A DNA stretch of 64,000 nt. Source: Lepeophtheirus salmonis. Taxonomy: Eukaryota; Arthropoda; Copepoda; Siphonostomatoida; Caligidae. Position numbers and translations under genes: made by a program. The notes under the pieces are model-generated. The model searched no databases and had not been told where the DNA came from. It was given only the letters and a program-made list of their open reading frames with translations. Below, piece by piece: positions 11,580 to 23,459 of this stretch (positions are counted from its first letter, which is position 1; each line of letters opens with the position of its first letter). The DNA lies in NCBI RefSeq assembly GCF_016086655.4, contig NC_052137.2, forward strand, positions 16,779,041-16,843,040, written 5' to 3'.

Positions 11580-12250
11580 CTTGACACAACTTTTATTCAA
11601 TATGTGAGCCCTCAACTCTAATAATGGTCTCAATACGAGGCCTAAATTGCTTGCAGACCTAGACTTTGTAGTCAGACTCGAGCTTGGTGCCCTCTTTGTT
11701 GATGGAAGTATCTTGAGACTGGACACTCCTGTTAGGAGTATCACAAACCCTCTTCTCCAGACGTGGCTAGATAGAGTACTCTAATAAGTTTACGTCAGGA
11801 GAGAAGAGGGCTACATGTTGAGGTCCCAAAAGTCTGGAAAGTTGTTTATCAGGAATTCTTAGGAACGCAATAGAACGTGGCTCTGTCTTGATTTAAAAAA
11901 AATTTATCCCTGAACTTTTATCTGGCCCAAAGTAGCACTTTCTTATCCAGAATTTAAATGTAAACATTTGCATTGAGCCACTACTTCTTCTCCACAAATA
12001 TGGGAGGGCAGACTACACAACACTCAAGACCAGGGTTTCAATGAGATTTTTGTAGTCAAGACATATCTCACTGAAGCTGAGACATTGTCTGGATGTTCGG
12101 TTGATGTAACAGCTGTTCTGCTTATTCACAGTGGCATCACGATGAAAAAAATTTCATCAGAAAAGAGCAAAACTTTGCCTGAATGTTTGTTGGTCATGAG
12201 GCAATTTAGAATCGTTCTTGATTTTTCCAACTGTCTCAGCTTATTCTATT
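11580..12250 (-). pseudogene. Mariner-like transposase relic (catalytic and C-terminal parts)
   Basis: Minus-strand coding traces run from about 12250 to 11590. They include a worn first-catalytic block ending DATVNKQNS (near 12120), a third-Asp block LFSPDVNLLEYSI (near 11790), then RLEKRVCDTPNRSVQS and the C-terminal VCKQFRPRIETIIRVEGSHIE-type block (near 11600-11665). Several stops interrupt. The N-terminal DNA-binding part is not evident and no TIR pair was found. Confidence 0.7.
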
Positions 12251-12426
12251 CGGAAATAACATGTTTTGTTTTCCTCCTCTGTGATTTTGCACCAATGTCA
12301 TTCTGGATTGAAAATAATAAAATGTGTCAACCCTGTATCTTATATGTAATGCTTTTCATCGACTTATTTAGGAACAAATGGGTATTATACTCTACTTTCT
12401 GACATGGATTGAGGTACATGAAAATA

Positions 12427-12459
12427 TTAAATAAACTCTCAAGCCGAGAGTTTATTTAA
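12427..12459. other. Perfect 14-bp inverted repeat (hairpin)
   Basis: TTAAATAAACTCTC, a 5-base loop AAGCC, then GAGAGTTTATTTAA. The arms match perfectly, so RNA from either strand could form a stem-loop. It contains AATAAA on the plus strand. It may be a repeat end or a transcript feature. Confidence 0.75.
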
Positions 12460-12599
12460 CCGGAAGAACGAGAATGTGATACGTACTTTGACGATTTTTA
12501 TTAATATAGAAAATAGCCAGGCTCCAACACCTAGGTACTGCGGTCAAAGCCAATGTTATATAATAAAATTAATTTATTATTGCTCTCTTTCTTCATCTT

Positions 12600-12804
12600 C
12601 TATAAAATCCACCCAGGTGGAGGGTCCATCATTAGCGCTTGGGAAATTTCGTCAAACAACTTATATATTGAATCCAGCACTACAGTCTCAGGGACAAGCG
12701 GATTCTCGAATGCCTGAGCTTGGGCTCTCTTTTTCTTCATATCATTCTCACTTGCAAAAAGATTTGTTTCATCTTGCGCCCCATATTGATTACAGTTGTT
12801 TCTC
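12600..12804 (-). CDS. Candidate terminal exon of an unrecognised gene
   Basis: On the minus strand an acceptor-like TATATCAG (AG at 12806-12805) precedes an open frame of 68 codons ending in TAG at 12602-12600. The translation has balanced composition: NNCNQYGAQDETNLFASEND, then KKKRAQAQAFENP, LDSIYKLFDEISQAL and MMDPPPGW. This is unlike chance AT-rich frames here. An AATAAA lies just downstream on the same strand. A one-base shift near the end would extend it with an acidic VDFIEDEEREQ tail, so it may be a decayed copy. Upstream exons would lie at higher coordinates, and I did not find them. Confidence 0.35.
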
Positions 12805-12849
12805 CTGATATAATGTAAATATATATATATATACCTAGACGTTTACACG

Positions 12850-13000
12850 TAAAAACAGGCTCGTACACGTTCACTCTTTTTCCGTTCAATCTTTCATTTT
12901 CTAAAAAAATTCCGTTCGCCGTTCATTCGTTCATTTTTTAATTTATATTAATTCATTTAGTATTTATTTTGTATAAAAAGTCCAACCTAAAAAAATTATC
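12850..13000. repeat. GTTC-rich repeat
   Basis: Repeated CGTTCATTCGTTCA-type units (12899-12935). Similar sequence occurs at 15418-15480 (CGTCGTTCATTCGTTC) and 40878-40930 (TTTTTTCCGTTCAGTCGTTC). Probably ends of a small non-autonomous element; full boundaries not resolved. Confidence 0.45.
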
Positions 13001-15417
13001 ATTCATTTTTAAAGCCTTTTTTGTTTCGTAATACATAAAAGCAAAACAAGCTATCCCAGGGGTCCTAAAAATATACAATGAATTTTTAGAAAATGGGGTC
13101 CAGTTTCTTCAAATTGTTTTTTTTATATCGTTAAAATAGAGGTAGTACAATTATTCAAGGCAAACCCTCCAATTTATTTTCAACACCCCTCCTTTGAAAA
13201 ATAGCTGAACCGAGTTATTTTTTCTGAGTTACTTTATTTAATGAAAAGGTTGACTCGTAGCATAAACAATATAGGCAAATGCTGAGAATGTCGTTCATTC
13301 AGGGGTGCCACAATTGGTATGAGAAAAAAAGGTGATCCCGAACCTACCCGAATTTCAGGCCGAGCTAAATTTTTTCAACATTATAGTTGGGCCAAGTCGC
13401 ACCCATAAAACTAGGGTTTGGTAGGTATTTAATTGTCAAGCCGAGTCGGATATCATTTTATTTTTTATATTCTGGCTGACTTTTTTGGAGAGGCCTCTGA
13501 TTAAGTATGTTACAAAGTCAAAAAAGTCAAAATTTGAATTTGGAAAGGTGATTGCACGTTGTGTATGGAGTGTTTCTTCCCATAAATACCTCAATTATTA
13601 AAATCCATTGGTTAATCACTGAGAAATCCAGAGATCCGTGGTCGAAAATTTAATCAGTCTTTTCCTTGAATTGCACGTACTAAGAACTGGTTCCTTAAGA
13701 TATTGAATATGACGCACGGTGTTTATTATTATTATCTCACTCTAAAATATGTCCTCCTATATATACGACTATCGTAGTTTGAATCATAAAACTTACATTT
13801 TCCTAGATGTGAATCGTACGAGGTTCAGTGACCGGAAAGGAATGAGCATCACACAAAGTTGATACTCCTCTCATAATTTATAAGCGCCTACAAATTTCAA
13901 ATTCTCATAAAAACTGAGGTTCTCAATAAACTTTTATCTTTTTTTCACTAATGAATGGAAAAATGTTCAAGCTGTTGTGATTTACAACTAATTTGCACAC
14001 ACCTGGGTAAGAAGATTTAATTAATATAATATCCAGAGTTGTCGTCAACCGCCCACGGTATCAAGGAACAAGAGATTGGAATGATTACGTTAGATATATC
14101 ATGAGGATCGTAGTTACACTTTATTACACGTTATATCAGAACGAAGGAAGACAAGAGAGTCATCACTCATAGTAATAAAAAGGGAAAAAGAATATATAGT
14201 CACGTGCACATGCACAGGTAATACTCATAATACATTACACCTCCTGATTTTAAGTTATTAAATGAAGCTGTATATTGCAACTTTTTCTTTAATTTTTGGC
14301 AATGTTAATATAATTTAAACCTTCTAGAACATTAGTATGATAAATTTTTATAAGGTCTTTAAGAAAAAGTCTTCAAATTTATGATCCAAAAGATGTACAT
14401 ATTTACGGAAGTATATAAATGTTTTCGGGATTCCCTTTCATTACTCAAATGGGAGAAATCAAATTAATATCATTTATATTTAATAAAAATAAATTCTTAA
14501 TATTTTACTCAGTTTAATTTCTTTTTCAATCCATTGCTTCGTTTAATAGCAGCATTTGCAGGAACATAAGTCATCTCAAGGTGATATAATGGATTTAAAA
14601 ATATTTACTTATCTAGTATTTGTAAAGTTTCCTTATAATTTGTTTCTGAAACAAACATTAATTTCAACACGACATTAGCACCTTTAATACTGTACACTAG
14701 GAATGTACTTTGTCTTAATTTTTAACCTCTTTTTTTTCAATAATTCTCATTTATTCTCTGGAGAGCGTGGCATGATATTAGCATACTCGAATTTCTTACA
14801 CCAAAATATGTGATCTAATAAAATATGATATTTCAATAAAACAACACAACTTTCTTAAACATCAAGAGAATTGAATTAAATTTTCAGGAATTACAGAGTA
14901 CAGTATTGTGTAAAAGTATATTTTTAAATACCTGACATTGAATTGTATAATATAAAATTCGAGTATATGAATATCTTTTAAAGCATTCCACACAATTAAT
15001 GATAGATATTGAACAAAAGGAGATGTTAAAAATTATGACACAGTACTTAAAAAAAAAATCAAACAGGGAGGTAGCAAGGTCGGGTTAAAATGTATAAATT
15101 TCGGATAAACCGATTGTATAAGAACTAAATAAAATTTTAAACAAATAAAGGCATTAACGTCCAATGTAGCTTTCATTTGATCCATTACAATATATGTGTG
15201 ACTTTGAAGGCTATCTTGAGAGGACTTCTTTTCCAGTAAATAGTTCAATTAAACGATGCAACGAATTGGAAAAAAAATTTACACTAAATAAACTATATTT
15301 TAGCCACCATGAATAATAATAATTATAATTAAATCCATAATCAAGAAAATAAGATGTTGTAATCTTCGGAAAAAGTTTAAAAAAAAAAAAATATTATTTT
15401 ATGGATAATAAGAAAAT
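13001..15417. other. AT-rich stretch without recognised genes
   Basis: Frames are short. A moderately GC-rich patch at 13310-13470 (CCCGAACCTACCCGAATTTC, then GGGTTTGGTAGG) looks like part of an unidentified repeat. A 71-codon minus frame at 15033-15248 has no recognisable family. Confidence 0.45.
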
Positions 15418-15490
15418 GAACGCCGTTTATATTTTTTTCCTTTCGTCGTTCATTCGTTCAAAAAATGAACGGAAAGAATGACGTCACATA
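15418..15490. repeat. GTTC-rich repeat, second copy
   Basis: Contains CGTCGTTCATTCGTTCA followed by TGAACGGAAAGAATGACG; the latter is close to the inverse of the former, so the block is partly palindromic. It is related to 12850-13000 and 40878-40930. Confidence 0.45.
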
Positions 15491-15714
15491 TACTTTGTAT
15501 TTGAAATCAGTTCATCTATGCATCCTTATGTACCCTTAAAAAAGTTATCTGATCCTTGAATTGGCCAGGAGTTTCTCATATCCTTCCACCTGTGGACATT
15601 GACTTCACCATGTCGATGAATAGGGTTTTTACAGTTTGCCCGTTATTCTGAAGAACAAAACTATGATAAATACTTACATGACTTATATTAATATAGAGAC
15701 TAGTGATTATTTTA

Positions 15715-16150
15715 TACTTATTATTGTTCTCTCTTCAAAAATAAAAAAATAACGATGCCAACTTGGATCAATAAAAAATTATTGAAATGTAGGAATTTCA
15801 AAAAGAGGGGAAACTTCAAATGATAAATATTTTTTTTACCTCTCATGTAATTTATTTTATTCTTCTTCCTAGTTATAAAAATCGTTTGTACTTTTTAGCT
15901 CACCTGTTGTTTTGGAATTGATAATCTGAAGAATGAATTTTCTTTTCATCAGTTGTTATCATTATTAATTTAAATCTTGAGGAGTGAACTTCCTTTTCTA
16001 CTACATTCAATTATATTCAAAACCTGATTGAACGTTCGTGTGCGCTCATAAAAGACGGAGAGTAACCTTAAGGATTTGTTGTCGAGTTATAATCATAAGT
16101 CCCTGTTGGACTCAGAGTAGAATTGGGGATCGACATCCGAATAATTCAGC
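15715..16150. repeat. Dispersed repeat family R2, copy 1
   Basis: Direct copy of 28190-28585. Shared blocks in order are TTGTTCTCTCTTCAA (15723, 28199), TTTTTAGCTCACCT (15894, 28364), and ATAAAAGACGGAGA with CTTAAGGATTTG and GACTCAGAGTAGAATTG (16050-16125, 28492-28570). Non-coding. A third, partial copy lies at 58350-58870. Confidence 0.6.
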
Positions 16151-17399
16151 AAATGTCTTTGTTTATTTACTTCTCCTTCCTCGTCACAGCTGATTGTAGC
16201 TTGTGTTACACTTACAAATATCTTTTTGAGATTGTATTTTTATAGTTGATTTCGTACCAACATACGTTAAACCTCTAAAATGTCTAATGAAACAACCTCC
16301 AATATTAGAAATTTAAAAAATAGGCGTCTTTGTAAGATCGAAAAGTTATAAAGACGCTAATAAGTTTATCAATATGTCAAGCTTCAAAACTAATGCCTTT
16401 TTATTAAATTGATTGGGATTTGATTCTTTGATATTTGACTTCATGAATAAGTAATCACATACTAATGCTTGAAATATATTTAGGTACCATGATAATATAT
16501 TGGATAACATTTATTGTATAGAGTCTCATTTTTTGGCCGAAAAGCCCGTAAGATGGTCCAAAACCTCACACTTTGGAGTCTGGCTTAATCCGAAGTCTGA
16601 TATTTTCTAGGCCCATTCACTTCCAGCCATAACAGCTAAGCTGCTCTTCTCAAAAACTAAAAATTTAAAATTGCCAGGGTTACCGTGTTGATTTTATGTT
16701 TCTTTTTTTTTTTTTACATTCCCAAAATACACACGATTTTATCAAACCCACCCTTTTGCCAGGTAGTTAATAATTAAATACACCAATGCTGTTGAGTTCA
16801 TTTGGCCTTTAAGCCCAAAACACTTGTACAAATCCGTTCAATATTTTTTTATCTCTATAAAAGTGCAAAGATATGATAAATACTTTATAAGGGAAAAATG
16901 AATTTTTACTAAAAAGTCAAACATATTTTGTTTCTTTTGGGCCTTATAGCCTAGAACACTTTCATGATAATGATGGGGCTTTTGCCTTACCCTTAACAAC
17001 CGGTACTTTAGAAGGTACTTTCATACCAAAAAAAAAAGAAATATATATTTTTTTAAATTATTATTATTTATTTGTAGGATATTAAGTTAGAAAGGCAATA
17101 ACTATTAGCGCTTAATTAATGAACATAACTAGATAGTTTATTTATCATTTGCACAGTCAAAATATCATTAAGTAAATGTTACATCTACTTGTTTACAATC
17201 ATATTTCATTCCTACAGTCTTTAACATTGCATTAGCGATCCTCGTCCCAGATGTTCTTTAAATAAAAGCTTTCTAAATTGAATGAATTGATTGTAATTAT
17301 ATTGTCCTATGTTTAATATACATAACAACCACATATCGAACCCCCTTTTGTCTGTTTCTTCCAAAACAATATGTAAACCCCTCTTTCCCTCGAAAGCTG
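16151..17399. repeat. AT-rich region with small duplications
   Basis: TTTGGCCTTTAAGCCCAAAACACTT (16801-16825) recurs as TTTTGGGCCTTATAGCC..AACACTT about 140 bp later (16937-16962). An inverted piece of family R2 sits at 16617-16660 (AACAGCTAAGCTGCTCTTCTC). No gene recognised. Confidence 0.4.
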
Positions 17400-17650
17400 A
17401 ACCAAATTACATATTATTGAATCAATAAAAACTCTGTTGACAACACAGTAAGGACCAATTTTTTTACCCTCGTCGTTTGTGTTATGTATCCAAGGGTTTG
17501 TAGAGTGGGGAAAAGGGGTGAGATCTAGAGGTAGGAAGTATCCCTGACCCAGATCCGAAGTAATTGGATACAATAAAAGTAAATTTGTTGGTATTATCCG
17601 AAAAGATATCTAAAATCATAAAACGGGCAACTGATAAAAACAAAGGTCTT
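17400..17650. repeat. Dispersed repeat family R3, copy 1
   Basis: Matches 29730-29970: CCAAATTACATATTA (17403, 29734), a CAATTTTTTT block (17456, 29799), GATCCGAAG..TGGATACA (17551) versus GATCTGAAG..TAGATACA (29915), and TATTATC.GAAAAG (17593, 29951). The 86-codon minus frame here is a by-product of the repeat. Confidence 0.5.
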
Positions 17651-18059
17651 AATTCAGGTATACCATTTGCCTCTTTCCCGCCTTCCCCTCGCCCTCTTAC
17701 ACAAGGCCCATTATTATCTATAACCTAATATACATATCCATTGAATTTACTCTGAATGGATAAGTTACAATTATAACTTTTTGAGAGCTTATAAAGCTTA
17801 TTGATCTCAAGATTTGTTTGGGAATGCTAGATCGTTGTACTGCCCTGGAATAAATGAAGTAGATCATTCGCATTATGAAAAAAATGGAGAATGTATTATG
17901 TTTACATAAGTTTCTACTGAATCTCAAGGAGAGAGAAATAGATAAAGGCCATCAAAATATTCTGCCTCTATGCACTTTCTGAAATGTTATATATAATTGT
18001 TTTATTTGTAAGCAATTTCGATGAAGAAGTTTTGAAAACCCGTATTCTCTGAAAATTAA
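17651..18059. other. Non-coding spacer
   Basis: A C/T-rich patch at 17671-17700 and a 69-codon minus frame at 17718-17927 with no recognisable features. Confidence 0.4.
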
Positions 18060-18200
18060 TTATTAATTCAGAAAGGAATCAATAGAGGTTTATTGCACCC
18101 ACTACTCAGCAAATGAAAGTGGAAGACTTAATAAATATAATATCCAAGAAGAATGCTGATTTAGTCATAGTTTACCTTGACCTCTCAAAATTTTAATGAC
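18060..18200 (-). repeat. Repeat family R4 (CCTTGACCTCTCAAAAT), inverted copy
   Basis: The reverse complement of 18097-18168 (TTTGCTGAGTAGTGGG, TATTAAGTCTTCC, ACTATGACTAAAT) matches the plus strand at 61673-61750. TTACCTTGACCTCTCAAAAT at 18173 resembles 61497-61530. See 61440-61750. Confidence 0.5.
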
Positions 18201-18719
18201 TTATTATTATTAATTCTATAATTTGTTTAGTGCGTGCAGTCATTTTTTTATGAGGACGAATGTATTTTTTTATTTTGCTGTTCTATCCTTTGTTAGCGTA
18301 TCTCAAGGTATATACTGAAAAATTATTTTGAATAATGCATTTAAAAAAATATATTTGTTTGATAAAAAATCTTATTAAAGGACATTTAACACGGATATTT
18401 GTCTGCAAACCTCTCCTTCCTTTCCTATCCTCAGTATTTTCCTCCTAGTTTAAAAAGTGAGGTAGATAAACAAAAATTGACTGAAAGCTTTCTAAATGTT
18501 CATATCTATGATTCATAAGTACAATGTACATATATTTTTACAATACTTGATTCTACATACCTTAGTTATGTATGTAAATACTTATGTAATGACGCAAGGA
18601 AGAGGAAAAAATACGTTTTATACAACAATAAATTTTGTATATGTTATTATCTAATCAAGGAATCGACTTTGTTTTAAGAACCTTGTCCTATAAAATGTAC
18701 AGTCTGCGAGGTAAAGTTG

Positions 18720-19440
18720 TGGACTTTTTGATAACGACCAAATAGGGTCAACTTTTGCCACAAAGAAAAGGAATTGAGGCTTCAATTCAGACTTCTTTAT
18801 TGATATATTTTTCTATTTTTCAAAATGATTTCCTTTGGCTTCTATCATGCCCTTCAACATGGATTTAAAGGCGTTACAGCATTTATCGATGAAAGATTTG
18901 GAAATGGCCGTTCACTGGTACTCGACGGAGGCCTTAAGGTTATCCAAATTTCGGTGAGGGGCAGCACAGGCTCTCTGTTCACACTTTAGTGTAGCTTCTC
19001 TTTTTTTTTTGCCTTGGTTATTCTTAAAAGCAATACCAATGTTGTAGTACATAAAAGGAATTACCCAAATCCTTCACATATCTTTTCATAATCCAATCAC
19101 TGACATTGAGAGCCTTGACAGGCTGCCTCATCGACTTGGCCGGACTTCTGATGATCGCAGTTACCATTTCCTCAATGATTCCAATTTTTGGCGTCTACCG
19201 CTACCACAGGACCTCTTAATGCTCTGACCTGAAGCCAGCAAGTCTTTAATCTTGTAAACTATACTCCAAGAGCACCCTACGACCTTTATGCTCTCCTTGA
19301 CACTCACTGGGCTGTGGAGAAAATCAGACACTATTTTCCTTTTTGCCTCCAAGCTGACAACTGTTGATTTTTTAAAGTTTTTATTATGTTTTATTGTTTA
19401 TAAACTGAAATACTCCTAAATTTTAATCACGCAACATAGT
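18720..19440 (-). pseudogene. Mariner-like transposase relic
   Basis: Minus strand. The 63-codon frame at 19161-19352 holds the first helix-turn-helix: KRKIVSDFLHSPVSVKESIK then GCSWSIVYKIKDLL. Downstream, worn C-terminal traces are readable: CEQRACAAPHRNLDNLKAS (near 18925-18980) and SFIDKCCNAFKSMLKGMIEA (near 18835-18895). The catalytic centre is largely missing, so this is another copy that kept both ends but lost the middle. Confidence 0.65.
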
Positions 19441-19624
19441 AATTTAAAATTTTGTCCTTAAAGTGATCCGAATTGATTTAATGTAAAGTACCTGTACTCT
19501 CTACAAAAAGTATGTACCTAGATATTAGTTGCAATTACATAACTTTATTCTCTCAATGTAACTTGATAAATGTACGAAAAAAGATTAAAATGCTTTAATA
19601 AGACTCTTCAATCTTCATGTATAT

Positions 19625-21025
19625 TATGTGTAGGAAATAAGTATTTGATCCATTTCCAATTTATAAGTTTTCTAACTAAGACAGGTATATTGTAACAGTG
19701 AGGTACAGAATATAAAAAAAGAATCCAGAAAATCACAACATATAAAAATGATAAATTCACTTGTATTTAATTATTCAAAATAAGTGTATAGTCCTCTAAC
19801 CAGCAGCAAATATTCTGGTACCCACAGACTAGTTAGATTATTGAGAATCTCAACTCATTATCATAGACAAGAAACGCTAGTCCAAACTTAATATATGTAT
19901 AAAAGACACCTGTCCATTGAGTGAGTCAGTAAGATGACAACGTCTCCTCAAAGAGCAAGACTAAAAAGCTGTCTAATGACGACAGATACAAAATTGTAGA
20001 CCTGCACATGATTCAAACGGCCTAAAGACCATCGGAAAATCAATTTGGTATGTTGAGGTCAATATTCATATATGGAAGAAATACAAAATGAACTTCATTT
20101 CCGCTCCATGCATGAACCTGTCTCGTAGACTATCTAGAATCATTAGTAAAGTGTGGAATCACCCAAAAACTACACCAGAAGTACTTGTTTCAAGATGACT
20201 GGGATCATAATCACAAAAAACAAAAAGTATTTGCAATCCACAACGCCTTAATGGATTAAATTCCTGTAGTGCCGGCAAGGTCCCTTTAATCTGGAAGGAA
20301 CATGATCAAGACGGTCTGAAGGTTTCCAATGAACGCCTAAATTATTCAAAGGAGGCTTGGGAGAAGGCGGTGAGATCAGATGAGACTAAAATCGAGCTCT
20401 TTGGCATCAGCTCGACTCGCTGTATTTTAAGGTAGAAAAGTGATGTGTATAGTTAACCACAAGAACACTATCTCCCTCGTCAAGAATAGGGTGGATATGT
20501 TATTTTCTTGGAGTGTTTCTCTGCAAGGGGAAAATATGAATTCACCGTGCAAAGGGAGGATAAATAAGGCTATGTATGATGAAATCTGGGCAACAACCTC
20601 TTTTCCTCAGAAAAGGCACTGAAAATGGGTACTTCAGCTCGACAATTACCCAAAACATACGGCCATGGCAACAAATGAATGGCAAAGTGACATCCTTGAA
20701 AAATTGTAGGATTTGGAAATGATCTGGAAATAAAAGAGGTGTAAAATCCCTCCGGATGTTTGTGCAAACCTAGTGACCAACTATAAGAAACATCTTACCT
20801 CTGTGCTTGCCAATAACGGTGAATCTACCAAATATTGTGTCATGTTTTGCATGGGGATCAAACACTTATTTCCCATAATAAGTTATAAATTAATTTATAA
20901 ATATAATATTTTATCTCAGTGTTAAAATAAACCTTCATTTGAAATTAGAGACTGCTATTTTCTTTGTGAGTGAACAAATTTAAAAAATCGGCAAGGGATC
21001 TGCAAATACATATTTACTTCAATGC
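19625..21025 (+). mobile_element. Tc1-like element with long ends of salmonid type, decayed
   Basis: The left end carries GGAAATAAGTATTTGATCC (19633) and the right part GGATCAAACACTTATTTCCC (20855), the inverse motif. Internal sub-terminal blocks (GAATCCAGAAAATC at 19720 on the left; TTAAAATAAACCTTC..GAGACTG at 20922-20955 on the right) suggest TIRs of about 200 bp. From memory these match the terminal layout of Tc1-like elements of salmonid fish. In between, the plus strand has a Tc1 transposase full of stops. Readable pieces are HPKTTPEVL-like (20160), AWEKAVRSDETKIELFG (20355-20405; first catalytic Asp in SDETKIELFG) and a glycine-rich NTISLVKN region (20460). Confidence 0.75.
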
Positions 21026-21719
21026 ATCTACTTACATATTGTCACAAAAAGATTTCATAAGAAAATAAAAATAAAAGAAAGAGCTAAACTGTAATTTGTC
21101 AAAAGAAAGAGGATGCAATCATTTTTGTATGTAAAAGAGGCCCATTTTTGGAATTTTATTTGATATTTATGTACAAATTGTGAAAGAGAAAGGAGCGTTT
21201 ACACTGTCTTATATAATTTATGTGTTGGTTAGATCATAGTGTGACAAAAAATAATTCAATTTATATGCAAATCAAGTCAATAACGACTTTGCATAACTTG
21301 AAAAGCTTCTGTAAATACTACATAAATGTAAATGAGAATGTACCAGAATTATAGTGACAATGAACTTTTAAATGGAAAACAAGATGTTCTCTATATTTGG
21401 GACTATTTAAGCTAAAGTAGTTAAATCATATGTTTAGGATGTTGATATTGACAGGGTTACAGTTTTTGAAATATAACATGTATTTCCTTCATTCTTTGAC
21501 CGACTTTTAAAGTTAAATATTAAGTAACATCTCGGACTTATAATAAAAAAATATTATTGAATAAAAAACTGAATAAAACAAGTACTTTTTACAACTAAAA
21601 TGTCCATAAAGTTAAGGTTGGTAAGAGGATTATCAGGTTAAATATGTAAATATCCTTTTTATTTTTGAACTGATCAATGAAGAGATAAAAGTGAGTTAAT
21701 ATTTTAACTTAAAGCCGAT
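21026..21719. other. AT-rich spacer
   Basis: No coding blocks or repeat ends identified. Confidence 0.5.
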
Positions 21720-21900
21720 AAATGCAGATCAAGAATACTTTGTTGCACAGAACACTGATGTATATTCTGGCGTTGACCTTCAGGTCCTGCTTGAAGATGA
21801 AGATAAGGGGCGGCATTTCGTGGCCTTCTCTAGCAACAATGCCTAGAACCATAACTTGCTGGGGCCTTGATTATCCTAGGAGTTAGCTTGAGGTAATGTT
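21720..21900 (-). pseudogene. Mariner-like transposase fragment (mid catalytic domain)
   Basis: On the minus strand the frame reads PASYGSRHCC-like sequence that, with one shift, gives the ASVMVLGIVARDGTEMPP type block, followed by a worn LKVNARIY..VLCNKV block. These are the residues between the first and second catalytic aspartates of mariner/maT transposases. No flanking parts. Confidence 0.5.
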
Positions 21901-22499
21901 GTAACTCAAACGAGATAAATGTTATTTGCAACAAATAAACTAAAAAAGTACTTGTACACTAAAAAGTACAATATTCTTTTTATTTTATAAAATAATAAAT
22001 ATCCTATTAGAGTCAAATATTTTTACTCAATTTTGAATTTTTATAATAGGTCAACAAGTAAAGGAAATATGAATGTTTTAAGAATGCACAAATAAGATTT
22101 TACATCTCACAGTACCAAAATATTTAACCCTAAAGCCTGTCAAAAATCAATTTCTAAAAAATATTATTATTTATCTACATTTGCTTAAATTGACTCAAAT
22201 TCTGAGAAAAAGCTGTTTTTTATTTAAAATTCCAAAGTGACTGCAAATCTGAAACAGTATATAATCTGTATATATGTATGCAATGAAAGGCTTTAAAGGG
22301 TTACATACGTCTCATTCATTCGTAGAATATCTAATAGTCGATTAAAGCCTAATATATCACTTCTTTTCCATATAAAATTTAACATCTTCCATTGAAAGTT
22401 TGAATTTATTACAAACAAAACTGAAAACCTTTTTTTTTAATTGAGAGGGATTGCCAAAATGTTTTGAAAAAACCTATGATATTGTTGTCAATGTATACA

Positions 22500-23110
22500 G
22501 AGTGGGGACCCAAAACTTGCAGGACCATGACTTGACTACGAAAAACGAGATTTTTATTGAATGTAGAAAAACCAATTCTTCATTTGTTTAAATACCATAC
22601 TTAGCTATGTTTTTTATTCAACATGTCTTCCTTTACAAGCAATAACATCCTCGAAACAATGGCGTACAGATTGGGAGCTCTTGACGATATCCATTTCGTA
22701 TAACGTAATGGCAGCTCGGAGCAAATCCATATTCGGATGAGAGATGCAGCGGATATTTTTCTCCAAGTCACTCCAAACTTCAGAAAGTTGAGGTCAGAGC
22801 TGGAGGAGGGTCACATGGAGGAAGGTCATAATCAGCCATATTGTAGCTGTATAATTTTGTTCTTATTTGTTGTATAGGAGGTGGTGCCATCTTGCGCCTA
22901 GACATGATTCCCCTCCGGATAGGTACTCTTCCGCTACGGAAAGCCTGTGTACATCAGCACGTCATAGTATTACTTCAGGTGCTGAAGATATCACACACGT
23001 GTTGTTTTTTGGGTTGTTGCTCCGACATTTTTATACTTGGAGACAAATTATAAAAAACAACACTTGCTTATTTTTGTTTCAGCTGTCGTATGGTTGTGTA
23101 ATGAAAAGTT
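22500..23110 (-). mobile_element. Mariner-like relic, internally deleted (GTGGGGAC family)
   Basis: The left edge GTGGGGACCCAAAACTTG (22503) is the transposon 3' end. The coding strand is minus. An N-terminal start MSEQQPKKQHVCDIF is readable near 23024, then SRRKMAPPPIQQIRTKLYS with NMADYDLPP-type sequence (22820-22910), and a C-terminal PNLYAIVSRMLLLVKEDM region (22620-22675). The catalytic triad region is missing between about 22790 and 22820. A second copy of the same 3' end lies at 25200-25425 in opposite orientation. The 107-codon plus frame at 22867-23190 is a shadow. Confidence 0.65.
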
Positions 23111-23459
23111 GTAGTTACAAATTGACGGAATTAAATGCTTCCGTAAGATTTAACTTTGAAGGAACAATTTACATTAATATATCGTGTTGACTAAATAATT
23201 AAATATAAGATTTGATATATATTATTCATCCAATACATATTTAATGAACTCAGAGATGATATTATTAAACACTTAACCATGCTAAAACAAAAAAAAAACC
23301 ATTTAGATAGAGACTCACAACGCCTAGATAGTTATAAATCAAGTAACTTTCTCCTTAAAACCTAATAATAAAATCGGGCATGAGCAAGCTAAAACAATTA
23401 TATTATCTGCAAGGTGGTGTGACAGTCTGTAGTTCATATTTTAAACTAGTTGTTTAAAA

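Noticed and set aside
12476..12808. 110-codon plus-strand ORF
   Set aside because: The minus strand of the same stretch has an acceptor, balanced composition and a poly(A) signal; the plus frame is probably its shadow.
22867..23190. 107-codon plus-strand ORF
   Set aside because: It lies opposite the N-terminal coding part of a mariner relic on the minus strand; it is a shadow.
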